Source of the DNA: Lateolabrax maculatus
Lineage: Eukaryota; Chordata; Actinopteri; Acropomatiformes; Lateolabracidae
Reading direction: 5' to 3'
Assembly: GCA_031216445.1 (NCBI GenBank)
Contig: CM062210.1
Span: forward strand, 2,219,501-2,283,500
Length of the DNA: 64,000 bases
The notes under the pieces are model-generated. The model saw only the letters and a list, made by a program, of their open reading frames with translations, did not search any database and was not told where the DNA came from. The translations under genes were made by a program, and so were the position numbers. Every line of letters begins with the position of its first letter. The first letter of the stretch is position 1. Shown piece after piece: positions 24,210 through 35,918 of the stretch.

Positions 24210-25208
24210 GACACGCCCTGATTTCCATCACACTTCGGCTCCCAACACATGCAGAGTTAAAACAAGCGAGCGAGCAGGGCAGGGTGCGGATACAAAAACA
24301 CATGAGCTGATGAGATAAAAGAGAGCCTCTTGTTCGCCTCTTGTTCGCCTCTTGTTCGCCTCTTGTTCGCCTCTTGTTCGCCTCTTGTTCGCCTCTTGTT
24401 TGTTCTCTGAAACTTGAGGGCAGTGTAATAAAACCATTTATTTTATGGGTTTGAAATATCTAAGAAAGAAGAGAGAGCTGCATTTATAACTTTGATGCTG
24501 TATTTTTATTTAAAACTCTGCAGATTCACATTTTGGCCATTTATGGCTTTTTTAAACTCTCTTTCTGGCCCATTATGTGCCACAGAGTTTAAATTAAAAA
24601 GATTGCATGAGTTCTGAGTATGAGGCTTTCCCTTCCTTCCTTTCTTTAATGTCGACCTGCAAGCCAGAGAGAAAAATCACCCATTTTGCCCCCAGTTATA
24701 AAGATGCTGCGTTTACAATGTCAAAACATCAACATGTCATCGTCTCCCAATGCGTGAAACAACTAGTCTTCTTCAGAATTAGGTCAGGCCGCGTGGCTTC
24801 ATGCTGCTGATTCTCTGAAATGTAAAGTTTTCTGTCGGCCCTCAAACTGTATTTTGTTGTGAAACAAAAAACCTACAAATCCGACACAGTGGCTCCCAGT
24901 GTAAAAAGCAGAGACGGCGTCCGTAGTGGCTGATGGTGTTTCCTGTGTTTCACCAGGTGAGTCGGGACTCGGCGCTCAGCTGGGGTCAGCGGGGCCGCGT
25001 CGCTATGGAGACTCTTTGGAAAGAACAACCGTTTGGCAAAAAGAAGGTGAGTCTTGCGGCATCTTAACCTTTTCTCCAAATATTTGATCATCAACATGCA
25101 TAATGATGTTGACGGTTTATCGTAGTGACTATTCTGACTTTCGTGTGTCATCTTTTGTTTTTTTGGGAGAAGAAAGAGCGAACAGACGGCAACGACTCGA
25201 GCAGCTGA
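18610..25208 (+). CDS. apoo: MICOS complex subunit MIC26 (apolipoprotein O)
   Basis: Nine exons: 18610-18627, 18990-19106, 20106-20228, 21058-21090, 22057-22111, 22235-22330, 23209-23300, 24957-25046 and 25170-25208. All are GT-AG with matching phases, giving 220 aa (human APOO 198). Family hallmarks in order: an N-terminal hydrophobic stretch ending in AAAAGEAKKK; SIDELPSLYTSPE and RYVEPE; EPYTNQCQET; then two membrane segments, residues about 131-147 (SVAAVGFSGFLGLYLAK) and about 154-177 (LVFPVGLMALTASMFYPQQ). It ends in a lysine-rich tail. MIC26 sits in the inner mitochondrial membrane and helps shape cristae junctions; MIC27 (APOOL) is the paralogue. Length, the short C-terminus and the klhl15/sat1 neighbourhood favour apoo. 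Oddities: the linker before the first membrane segment is about a dozen residues longer than in human, partly from a 33-nt exon, and the last exon has a tandem acceptor. It is tail-to-tail with sat1. I found no clear AATAAA nearby. Confidence 0.9.
23939..24010. repeat. (GT)36 microsatellite
   Basis: Pure GT run of 72 bp in apoo intron 7, facing a CA run 142 bp downstream. Confidence 0.97.
24153..24208. repeat. (CA)28 microsatellite
   Basis: Pure CA run of 56 bp in apoo intron 7. It is complementary in orientation to the GT run at 23939-24010. Confidence 0.97.
24325..24400. repeat. 11-bp minisatellite (GCCTCTTGTTC), about 7 copies
   Basis: Seven head-to-tail copies of GCCTCTTGTTC; the first six are identical and the last diverges (GCCTCTTGTTT). 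Located in apoo intron 7 downstream of the two dinucleotide tracts. Confidence 0.95.
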
Positions 25209-27696
25209 GACGGCGAGACGACGCACAGCTTCCAGTAACACACACTCACACCTGTAGATCCTCTTTACCTTATTCACAAACACACAAACTCCCACAGCCA
25301 CAAATCAGGACTTGGAAACTGCATTATTTACGTTAAATATCAGAAACTTGGATACTTTGTGTATCTGAAACTCCACCTGCTTCCGTTTGAGACATTCCTG
25401 AACATCACCGCCTGTTCCAAGAAGCAGCTTTGCATGTCTTTTCACGTCAGTTATCCAGATAACTCCTCGAATCTGCTTCCTGGAACTCCTCCTCTGTAAT
25501 CATCCCTGGTTTCTCCTTCGATGACCTCAGCTCTTCCAGTTTCTGTGTTCAACAAAACGGGTCACGGAGTCAAGTTTCTGCAGAGCTGACTCATGAATGG
25601 GCAGCGAAACGTCCATCCGGCACTTTCTCGTTCTTTTTATTTGTTAAAGCTGCACAACACAACTTCACAGACGGGCACAGAGAGAGACCTGAAACTGTTA
25701 AAACTCAGAAATACTAATAGATGATTAACGGATGAGTTGATCGACAGACGAGGAGGTAATTAATCATTAAGTCATTTTAATGGTTCCAGTTTCCTCGTCT
25801 TTTTCTTTCTTTATAGAAACTGAATATCTTTGGGTTTGTTTTTTACCTTTTTATGGACCAAATGATTCATCAGTGAATTAATTGATAATGAAAATAATTG
25901 TTTGCTGCAGCCCTGCCGGAGCACGATCAATGATAGAAAATGCTTATAGGAGGAACCTTCCAGTTCCTACCTCTACTACAGAGGTTATTTATGTTTTTTA
26001 GTCTGTTTTATTTGTCCCTTCATCTGTTTGTTAGGAGAATATCTCATTTAATGAGCTTTACAGGTGCTGGCTGGTGGATTGTGTTACATCTGGACTGATC
26101 CAGGCATCGCTCTTCTCATCTAACTCCCTGAAAGAAAGCAAATATCTGCTCTGTTACTTTCCAAGCCTTTTCTCAGCAGTACTGAAGCGCTGCTTTTTAA
26201 CTGTGACGAGCCGTAAAGTGCAGCTCAGAAGGAGCTGACGCTGCCGTCTTCTCGTGTTGCGTCTCCTCTCTGGTCTGAGCGCCACTGAGATCTTGTCAAG
26301 TGCAGCTTTCAACAGTATATGATGTAATATTAAATATTATAATATCTCAAAGAATTGTTAGGTATTCGTTTCAAACATGCTGACATATTTATTTCCCCAG
26401 ATGATGTATTCCCGTCGCAGTAAAAAGCCAAATGAGTCTGTGTCTAATAATGTAAATACTGTGGGTGGTTTATCTTGATGGAATTAAATCTGGCATCTGA
26501 CTGACGTGACGCCTTTCTTCATCAGTTATTTGTCCAAACACGCATTTATTTTTGTCTTATGAAATAATTTCTAATTCACTGATGTCATTAACAGTGTGAT
26601 CTGCTGTAATCACCATTCACGACGTGACGTGTTTGTTAAGAGTCTGGTTTAAACCCGGAGTGGACATGGGAAGCCTGGAAAACTAAAGCAATTCAATTAA
26701 TGGATAAAAATGTCTCGTAACTGTAAACTGTGTAACAGCTTTTTGATGCCAGAAAACGTGAGTTAAGCCCAAAGATCGCAGGATAACTCCCTTTGTGAAA
26801 CAGGCCTCAGGAGGTTTAGAGCTGTTTATTTTTTTGTTTGCCTCTTTAAGCGGCAGGAAAACGTATAGACTGATCATGTGTGTGAGGTCACTTCCTGTTG
26901 TTTTGACCCAGACAACCACCGCTGCACTTCCTCATGTCACCCCACAGAAACTCAACTGTTAGCTGCGACACTCGAGGTGAAAACAGACGTGAACGCCGCC
27001 GTTACTTGAGGAGTCACGTCTTTGCCCCGATTATTTCCGTTTCCTCTCTTTTCCTTTTTCTCTGTCTGGTTTTTAATGTTTCTACAGACACAGCAGAGGA
27101 TTTGACCTGAATCTCCTCTGCTGTTTCAATGTTTGCCATCCAAAAAAAAAAACACTTCTTATGTTAAATACTTCAATCCTAGCTGAATGCTGATTAGAAG
27201 CATTTTTACAGTTTTTAAAGCAGCATGAGACAATTTACAGACCAAATTACGTATTTATGTCAAAGGGAATAGTCTGGAGAACCGTGACAGTGTTTTTCAA
27301 GTCATTCACTCCACAAAAAGGAACTACAAAACGCAACAAGTGCTCTTGTTCCGCTTAAAGTGTTTAAAGTTCCTCAAATCTTCCAAAATGCTGAGAGTAA
27401 ATGCGCCGCTGTGCTCACCAAGTGCTGTGTGTGAACAACTGCCAAAGTAGCAACAAGTATCTGAAGGTCTTCTCACATCGCTCTGTGGAAAGTACGTTCA
27501 GTACTCACCACAACACTGTTTCTGTTCAGTTTTTACATGACCTGTTACTGTCAGTGTGATTTGAAGCACTGGATTTCTTGTCACAGATCTTATTCACTTT
27601 TTCCACTTTCCGAGCTATAAATTATAAGACTTTTCATTTTTATTTCATTTCAGTTTTCTTTATTTATTTATTTTGGAACTCCCAGACCACTTTTTA

Positions 27697-27737
<41 letters not shown>

Positions 27738-29970
27738 ACCTTAAGTTTACCTGCACTACTGGTTTATGTTTGTCTTATTTTAATAATCTGAATGACAAAT
27801 TCTGCACCGCTGCAGGGTTTAAATGAAGCAGCACTTCTGATGTATTTCTTCCTCATCAGGAAACAGAAAACAGCTGGCTGGCAGTGACAGGCACATCTGG
27901 AACAAATGACAGAAAGAAAAGACAAATGAAGGAAAGAGTTTGCTGTGAAAGTGGCTCTTTTTTTGTTGAGAATTTGAATATGACTGAGCAGTAAACCCTT
28001 TCTTCTCCTTTATTTGCTCCTCAAACATCTAAAACAAACAGTTTCCTCTTAAGAAAAGGCCAGGAAACAGAATCGCTGAAGGGATGCAAAAATAGAGATG
28101 ACGTTGCCTTTTTTTTAGAGGAGCACCGGACGAAAGGGCTCCTAAAAACTCTTGAGGTTTAATCTTTTGTATAGAGGCCATTGTAGGACATATCAGACTC
28201 AGCTCTTCATTGTTAGACCAAGTTTCTTTATCTCATCTGTACTTTTAAAACTCATACTTTTATTCTACTTTTTTCCACTAACAATGTATGTTTATACTAC
28301 TACAGTGTGTATTTAATATAGTTTATTTATAGTGTTTATATGTATTTTGAGCATTTTTGGCACCAACATTTCCTTACAAACATATACAATATAGACTAAA
28401 GTTTACTTTTAGGTTTCAACATACTTGCTTAGGATGTGACATCAGTTACATAAGTTGTAGCTGCTTTTGTCTGTGTGCTGTGGTTATTTATAGTAATGTC
28501 GTAGTTTGAAGGAAAGAATAACTAATTTGTGCATACTAATTATTACGTTGTGAGCCCCGATGCCCACCCTGATTTATGAGATGACACTCAGTGTTTTTAT
28601 AACCCCGCCTGGTGAATGTTTAACCCGACATCCAGTTTAACAATTCAACATAAATGAGAACCACAAGCTGCTCAGAGGTCAGAGGGTTCTGGAGTCGGTT
28701 TTATCATCACAACCGTCTCCTAACTGTTGCAGAAATAAGAAAACCGTCCTTCTCAACGGCGTGAGGTCAAAGTCTCCGTTTATCACGTATCGCGTCGGCA
28801 TTACCCCCCCCCCCCCCCCCCATTCCCTGCAGGATTCATCATCACTCGACCCAGACAAACTCCTTCTGTGTGGTGATAAGGGCTTCAGGGGAAAACAAGC
28901 CTCAGTTCCACCTTACATAAAGCTACAATGAGGTCAAATTGAGTTTATGGGGTTGACTGAGTCCATAGGGGCTTCAGGCAGACAATGAAGAACTTCTGAT
29001 TAACTCTTTACTTCAACAACCCACTTCCAGAACTTCTACGTACTAAGATTAATAGAAAAGTTTACTGTATTCAATTGAAGTCATTTATTATCAAATTAAG
29101 GTGCTAATTTTCACTTAAAAGCCACCTTCTTGCTGCTGTTGACATATTGGGAAAAGCTGGTTTAAACTGGCAGAGTTAAGGAAATTAAAAAGTCTGATAA
29201 CTAAGTTTTTCCTTTTATAAATAATGTTTTGGGGGTTTTATTGCCGACTGCAACATTGGGCGCCTGATTATTCTACATTTTCCAATTTGCTGGACAAAGT
29301 ATAACTGCACATTGTCTTATTGAGGATGTATGAAAATTATGTTAATGATGTAAAACTCAAATAGAAAACAATAGTGCTAATAAGATTAAATAATATTGGT
29401 TGTTGTTAGCATAATTATATTTTGCTCTCGTTCTAAACTTTTTTTAAGACAGGCAGAATTAACATTTTGGGCTCCTTCAGAGAAAAATCTAGTGTGACTG
29501 AAAATCAAACAATCTCACCTCAAAGTCCATTGAATAGTTGTTCTGGAGCTTTCGGTCGTATTAAATCACGATGACATTACATGACCAGAGCTCCAGAACG
29601 ACCACTCAATGGACTTTTGGCTGAGTTTTATTTTGCCAAGTGAACCTTGAAACTCAACTTTAAAGCCAATGTGGACGAGAAGTCCTTAAAGTGCTCAGAC
29701 AATTTCAACATTTAAACGTCTACAAGTCCTTAAACTGCTGAGGAAGATTACGGGATAGCATCAAAAGCTCCAGAGCAGCTACTAAACGTACCACGAGAGG
29801 AGATTGTTTTGTCAACATGTGATGCTGTTTTCCATCCACATCTATACCCGCTTGTCTCTCAGGACGTGACCAAACCTATTTACTTAAACTTCACTTTGTA
29901 CAGCAAAAAAAAAAAACAAAACACTGAATTTGTTGCTTTGGTGCCAAAGACCACTACAGCATGTGTAATC
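25209..29970. other. apoo 3' flank and intergenic DNA up to the sat1 3' end
   Basis: No further genes were recognised. Contents include an old copy of the teleost repeat ending 'tttgctgcagccctg' (about 25690-25920), a GT tract near 27698-27734, a poly-C run at 28804-28821, and the hairpin element at 29522-29617. The apoo 3' UTR must start at 25209, but its end is not clear. Confidence 0.5.
29522..29617. mobile_element. Long imperfect hairpin / foldback element
   Basis: Left arm 29522-29550 begins AAAGTCCATTGAATAGTTG. Right arm 29589-29617 is its near-perfect reverse complement (ends CCACTCAATGGACTTT). Imperfect pairing continues inward ('gctttcggtcgtattaa' against 'ttacatgaccagagc'), leaving a loop of only about 10 bases. 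A partial third copy of the inner arm, 'agctccagagcagctac', lies near 29766. Most likely a MITE or foldback repeat; a pre-miRNA-like transcript is less likely. Confidence 0.6.
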
Positions 29971-29976
29971 AGTTAT

Positions 29977-29982
29977 TTTATT
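29977..29982 (-). other. sat1: sat1 polyadenylation signal
   Basis: AATAAA on the minus strand, about 270 bp past the sat1 stop codon. The position fits a short 3' UTR. Confidence 0.55.
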
Positions 29983-30253
29983 GCAAACTTTAAGTGATAA
30001 TAACTCTTCCTGCACATCAAATACACCAATTACTAACGAAGAATAGTTAAACAAATGTAAGAGTAAACGTAAGTGATTCAGAGTGACACAGATTGCAAAC
30101 TACATACAGAATTCCCCTTTTTAAAAGCTGAACTTCACTCTGAACCGAGAGAAGCCGAGGAGTCGGACGCAGAGGCTGAACCCTCCGGTCGCTCTCTGGT
30201 CGGACTCTCGTTGCGCCTCCTCCTCTCCCTCCTCCTCCAGCGCCGGACCTCCA

Positions 30254-33200
30254 TCACTCCTCGGCCGGAGTGGCCATCTTGACGAGGCTGCTCTTGTCGA
30301 ACCTGAACAGCCTCCAGCCCTCCTCCTGAGAGAGGTCCTCGGCGCCGCGCCGCTTGTAGAACTGGACGGACGGCTCGTTGTTCTCCGCGACGACGAACAT
30401 CATGCCGGTGCAGCGCGTCTTCATCGCCAGCTGGAGGAGCAGCGACGGTTAAAGGGTTAAACCAACGTGTGGACAAGAAGCAGCAGCAGATTCTACAGAC
30501 TCCGTCTCTAATGGGGTCGAGCTCCCAAAACACTAAATCCTACATTTCCCATAATGCCCATAAAGACAGCTGGATGAGTTGCTGAGCCCACACATCAAAT
30601 TAAATGCAAAGCTTTACCCTCGTTACTTATTTACATTTATTTTTTCAATATTGAACTGTCAAAAAACTGATTTAAAATCACTTGAACAATGTTAATCACT
30701 TAAGGATACAGAAGTGAGTCCATACTTTTTCCACCTTTCTACCCCAAAAGTAACGTCTGACACATTAGTTCCTTCTGGTTTATTCTTTTCCACATTAACA
30801 TGGCGATAAGAGACGATAACGTTTATTGATCCAACACTCACTGTGTCTGACATGTTCCTTTAGGTTCCATCTGTTTTATTTTTGTGCTTTTAACCATATT
30901 TATATTTTACCAACACTTAATTCCCCTGTTCGTGTTCTAGTCTCTCTTTCTCCTTAGTTTGGTGTTGGGTGAATTGTAGTGTGTTTACATTGATCAACAA
31001 TAAGTTGATGTTGAAGAGTTCCTTCTAAAGGTTGACTCACAACAACATGTACAGTCCCTTTATTATCTCACCTACTCAGCTCTGATTGGTCAGTTGTTAC
31101 TGTAACTAGGGGAAACACCCGTCAGTGGGCACAACAACAGACCTGTTTGAATTGCTGAACAAATACAAGATGTGGGCAGGGAGTCAGAAGACTGACCAGG
31201 CTCATAATGGTCCTATTTTATCATTTCTTCTGCTCTGACACTGACGACACTGTGAGCTTTGGTTCGGTAAATAAACTCACATCACTGAGGTGGCGCAGGA
31301 GCTCCGAACCGATGCCCAGCCCTGGGTGGAGAAAAGAACGAGGGCACATTAATAAAGAAGCAGCTGGGAAGCGATTAAACGTGGAGTGGACTAGATTTTT
31401 TATTGTCTTACCTCTGTACTGATCCATCACGTAGAAATCCTCCAGGTACAGCTGTTTGCCCACCCAGGGGTCATATGTGAAGTAGTACATGGCGAAACCA
31501 ACCACCTTCCGATCTGCAGAGACACGAATGAAATGGTTTAGTGTCCTGCTGCTGTATGTGTGTGTGTGTATTTATTTATTTATTATGTTTATTGTATTCA
31601 GTATACCTATATTTATATTCTGTATAGCTACTTGTGTTTACCTTAGTGTGACTCTTAAGGATGTTGTTGTAGAACAAATAATCTAATTAAAGTTTCGGAG
31701 GCAATTTGAAGCCGTATATCATGTTACAGAGTTAAAACATGACTCATACATGAGATTTGTGTCTGAGCTTGTCTTTAAAAAGATTGAACACCTGCAGCCA
31801 AGCAGCCAGATGGGCATATGATACAAACACACCTATATTTACTTCACAAAAACAGGAAGCGCATACTGTGTAAGAGGGAACACTGTCAGTCTGAGCAGAT
31901 GGTGGAGGCAACACAGTCATAAAGCTTCCACTTCGAAAATGTTACGCTGGTAAATTAGATCTTAAAGAGAACCTCGGGCTTAAAATGTGATGCAGATACG
32001 AAGAAAAACTCTTCAGGTGTAGACAAAATGACACATGGCAGCATTTATAAAAATAAAAAAAAAATTTAAAAACCACCGGCTTCCTGGTGAAGGAACTTGA
32101 GGTTAAGACTGAGAGAAGCAGGCTGTTTAGTGTGTGTGTGTGTGTGTGTTTAACGAGGAGGCAGGTCGGTTCGTACCGTCACTGCTGTTCTCTCCTTGGA
32201 TTTCAGCGATGATGCAATGATAAAACGGGGTGTCACCGAATCCATCCTCAAGGAGTTCTGCAAGGAAAACAAAAACCTTCAGCACGAGACGAAGAAGAAC
32301 ACAAATAATCAGTCGATGCAGACGGACGGAGGCAACTTGAAACGCTCACCTTTTTCAGTCAGTGTCACCAGGTGCTCCATCTCTTCGTATTTTGCAAGTT
32401 CCTAAAATAAAATAAAAACAAACATTTTATGTTTAGTGCTGAAATGATGTTGTTGACACGAGCAGCCAACTGATGCAGCCTTTTTGAAACCCGAGACATT
32501 CACACGTCAGATGAGAAATCAACCAATGTTCTTTATTTAAATATAAATATATAAACATTTTAGATAAACGTTTCAGTGCCCACAGGTGGATAAACCATGC
32601 AATGGTGACACGGTTATTCTAACCACCTTCTAGCATTGATAAAAACATATAATATATTATATTACACCAATTATAAATGCTTCATTATGAGGAGTTATAG
32701 CCACTAAAATGTTCTTTTATCTGCGTATACAAACTTACCACAGATATGTGGGTGTGATCAGCTAATACTGATCGATATACAGGTCTGGCCTACAGTGATA
32801 TCTGAGTATCAAGACAAAGATTGTCTGGCTCCAGCTTCTTTAATGACAGAATTTCCTGCTTTTTCTCTCATTTCTACGAGTTTAAATTGAATCTATGTGG
32901 TCTTGGATGATCAAAAGGGATTAAAAGGAGTCCCATTGTTCCTAATAAAAACCACTTGTTAAAACCACAACAAGCAGCTGCCCTGGTTGTGTTATGCAGC
33001 TCAGGTCAGCAGTTACAAAACCGTGATGAGGACATAAGCTGGAGGTAAACCCGACCATATTTGGAGACCCGGAAATGAGCCGTCTCGCCGTAAACAAAAA
33101 GGCCGCCGACACTAATCTCTCACTCGGACATCCTCGGGACATTTCCCCCCCTCAGGGGCACAATTACACGGTGTAACCTGTAATTTAGGCCGCCGTCTGG

Positions 33201-33458
33201 CTTTAAAAGTCCGTGTAGTTGGAGCTGCTGTAACAAAAGAGCCTCGGTTCACGGAGGGGTCGCCACCAGCTGTTAGTTGAGCCAACAATAGGCTCGGTCC
33301 GTTAGCCGAACCCAATTCCTGCTGTTTACGTTTAATTCAAATATAATCATGTAATTTCAACGCGCCACATCCGGTGCGTCGGTCCCGAGGCCTACCTTAA
33401 CTAGTCGTAATATATCAGACACGTCCCTGGGTTCAGCTTTTCGTAATTTATACTCCAT
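30254..33458 (-). CDS. sat1: Spermidine/spermine N1-acetyltransferase 1 (SSAT)
   Basis: Six exons, in transcription order: 33458-33396, 32401-32350, 32257-32177, 31513-31412, 31321-31281 and 30430-30254. All introns are GT-AG and phases close exactly to give 171 aa, the same length as human SAT1. The start MEYKLRKAEPRDVSDILRLVK is followed by ELAKYEEMEHLVTLTEKELL, VGFAMYYFTYDPWVGKQLYL, EDFYVMDQYRGLGIGSELL and QFYKRRGAEDLSQEEGWRLF. RGLGIG (residues about 99-104) is the GNAT acetyl-CoA pyrophosphate loop, and the tyrosine of FYKRRGA matches the catalytic Tyr of the family. The enzyme acetylates spermidine and spermine in the cytosol, the rate-limiting step of polyamine catabolism and export. 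In mammals it is controlled by polyamine-dependent transcription, translation and a poison exon. It lies head-to-head with acot9 and tail-to-tail with apoo. Confidence 0.96.
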
Positions 33459-33665
33459 TTTCTTCTTTTACTCTTTTTTCCTCTCGTTAGAAGTCCTCTG
33501 TATGTGAAGTGAAAGATTAATTGTTTCTTCATTCGCTTCAGAGTGGCTTTTTCCCCGCAGACAGCCTCTGATCCGGACGCGTTCGTCGAGACAAGAACAT
33601 CCAGTAGAAGTCGCCCTCGGCTGGGTCGCTGCCGTTCAACTGCCCGCTCCTTTGTTTACCTCCGG

Positions 33666-33673
33666 CTTATATA
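33666..33673 (-). promoter_or_regulatory. sat1: sat1 TATA box
   Basis: TATATAAG on the minus strand in a GC-rich setting, about 210 bp upstream of the start codon. Transcription would begin near 33640. A palindromic E-box CACGTG at 33788-33793 and a CCAAT motif near 33763 lie farther upstream. Roles are inferred from position. Confidence 0.55.
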
Positions 33674-33834
33674 CCCGGCGCGCGCTGCAAGGCGGTTGGT
33701 CAGTCCCACGCGAGGGGGCGGAGGTTCCTGACGAATCAGCGACACCCACCGGCTAACCCTCAGCCAATGGGAGCACAGGGACGTGGTCACGTGAAGAGGG
33801 TGTTTAGATTGTGTCTTAAGAGGCGGAAGCAGAA

Positions 33835-34059
33835 ACTAAGAGTCCACATTGTAAAATTACTCAAGTTAAAGGACAAGTTTTGCATTTTAACTTGACTCAA
33901 GTTGTAAAAAAAAAAATATTGCAGTAAAATTAGTTAGAATTAGAAAATGTAAAAGCACTAAATTATTGTAGAAGTTTAAGAAGTATTGAGATGTTTTAAA
34001 AAAGTAGTATTATCACACTGTCGAAATACTGCTGCATTCAAACTCATCATGCACTCATG

Positions 34060-34090
<31 letters not shown>

Positions 34091-34523
34091 ATAATCATCA
34101 TTGTATAAAAGTATTAGCATTAAAACATACTTAAAGTACCAAATGTAAAAGTACTAATTATGCAAAATGGCCCTTTTCAGAATAATGTATATTATATTAT
34201 TGTATTATTATTATTATTAATGCATTAATGTATTCATCACTCTAATGTTGCAGCTGGTAAAGGTGGATCTTATTTCAACTACTTTATATACTGCTGAGAA
34301 GTTTAATCTGTAATTTATTTGTTGATTTATGTTTTGTATTAATAATCTGAATCTGTAAAGCAACTAAAACTGTGAGATTAATGTAGTAGAGTAAAATGTA
34401 CAATATTTCCCTCTGAGTCGTAGTTGGGTAAGAGAAGAAAGTAGCATAGAATGGAAATACTCAAGTAAAGTACAAATACCTCAACATTGTACCAAATGTA
34501 CACAGTTACATTCCAGCACTGCT
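33835..34523. mobile_element. Non-autonomous DNA transposon remnant with (ATCT)n
   Basis: The interior has motifs typical of the teleost element whose ends read CAGTGGTGGAA (here 'tactcaagtaaagtacaaat' and 'cagttacattccagcactg' at the right side). A tetranucleotide ATCT tract sits at about 34059-34090. There is no coding capacity. Several related copies occur in this window. Confidence 0.5.
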
Positions 34524-35750
34524 GGTAACTCAAGGGGAATTTTCCGTCCCTCACAGGGAATAAGGTTACCTGAGGTTAGACTATATCACTGTTACAGTCT
34601 GAACCAGATCCCAGACTTAAAGAGGTAGTCCAGCAATTTAGTAGCACATCTCCACATAGTTAGTAGACTTGTGAGAGTCACTTTTTTTAAATTGTCAAAA
34701 TTGATGCAACAGAGGTTTAGATATTCTTATGGGTAAATGTCCAAAAACGCTGGATCCTACATTACATCCCATAATGCAAACAAACTCTACACATCCAGTT
34801 TGTTATGCAGAAGACACCAGTACGAGTAAACAAAATGTGTAAAATTGGAGTGCTATTTCAGTAAAAACCATTTTAATGTTGAGCAGGTTGTAAAAACAAA
34901 ATAAAAATATAGAATTACAAATAACTGAAGATTTAGCCACTCTGAAGGGCGTTTTTTGGGAAGGTTCTGTTTACATGTAGCTATCTTAGTGTGGATGTCT
35001 GTGTATCTGTAACCTTTAATCGATAACTTTATTAATGACTTGACTCCTCAGCAATATATATATGTGTTACAACATTAAAGGGTTATTACAACAATCCATG
35101 TAGTCTGCAGCAGGTTTACCTGATGGGTCAAAAGACAAAGCAAATGTATTCCTGGAGCTTTTACAAGCTGGCAGCTAAAAAGGATTCTTATTAATGGCTT
35201 ATAACTGATATATTAAAACTTTAACACGTTCTTTATTAAAGATTGATGAAGACTTTAGATACAAGTGGCTTAAATTTGTTTCATTTTCATATTAAAACTT
35301 TATTTTGTCTCTTTGTGTGCCATTATATTTTATTACCTTCTAATATTTGATCGTAAATCATATATTTCCAGGGTCCTTGTAGGATTTTCTTGTCTTGACT
35401 CCCACTGAAGTTCAATGTGGCACCCCTCACTGGTCCAAAATCATGTGATACACCAAAATCTGTGACCCGTCAGATTCTGGGATCCCAGAGGATGAACCAC
35501 AGGAGAAACACTGATGGATTGTGGATCATTTATGGATTGTGACGTGACACTACTTGAGTCACAAAATAAAACAGTGTCTATGACACAAGGCACACAGTAC
35601 TGGCTTGGTAGCAACTGTCTGAATCCAGTATGTTCCCATCCGTGATATAAATAGCTACAGTGACCCACAGGGAGGGATCTGCCAGTAAGGAGCGGCGCCT
35701 GCCAGGCTGCACTCAGGGCGTCAGAGTCCAACGTCCCGAACGTTCGTCTT
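34524..35750. other. Intergenic DNA between sat1 and acot9
   Basis: AT-rich spacer between the two divergent genes. A 130-codon minus-strand open frame at 35441-35833 has no family resemblance and overlaps the acot9 promoter. No genes were recognised. Confidence 0.55.
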
Positions 35751-35756
35751 GCGTCA

Positions 35757-35793
35757 TGACGTAGTGGGCGGGGCGGAATGCCAACACGGAAGT
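35757..35793 (+). promoter_or_regulatory. acot9: acot9 promoter (CRE-like, GC box, ETS site)
   Basis: TGACGTAG at 35757-35764, GGGCGGGGCGG at 35766-35776 and CGGAAGT near 35787 cluster about 130-160 bp before the start codon in an otherwise AT-rich region. No TATA box was seen. Confidence 0.5.
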
Positions 35794-35918
35794 CGTCCTG
35801 AGTTCTTGACTGCTTGTCCCCCTGAAGCTGCACCGCCCTGAAGAGGAAAACTGTAATTTATCTTTCTTTTCACTCGACCCAGCGGCTTGGTTTGGACCCC
35901 TGACACCCGGACCCTACA

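Noticed and set aside
24325..24400. CRISPR-like array of short repeats
   Set aside because: The copies are contiguous with no spacers, in a vertebrate intron; it is a minisatellite.
35441..35833. 130-codon minus-strand open frame near the acot9 promoter
   Set aside because: No recognisable family, no splice or promoter context, and it overlaps the acot9 promoter motifs.
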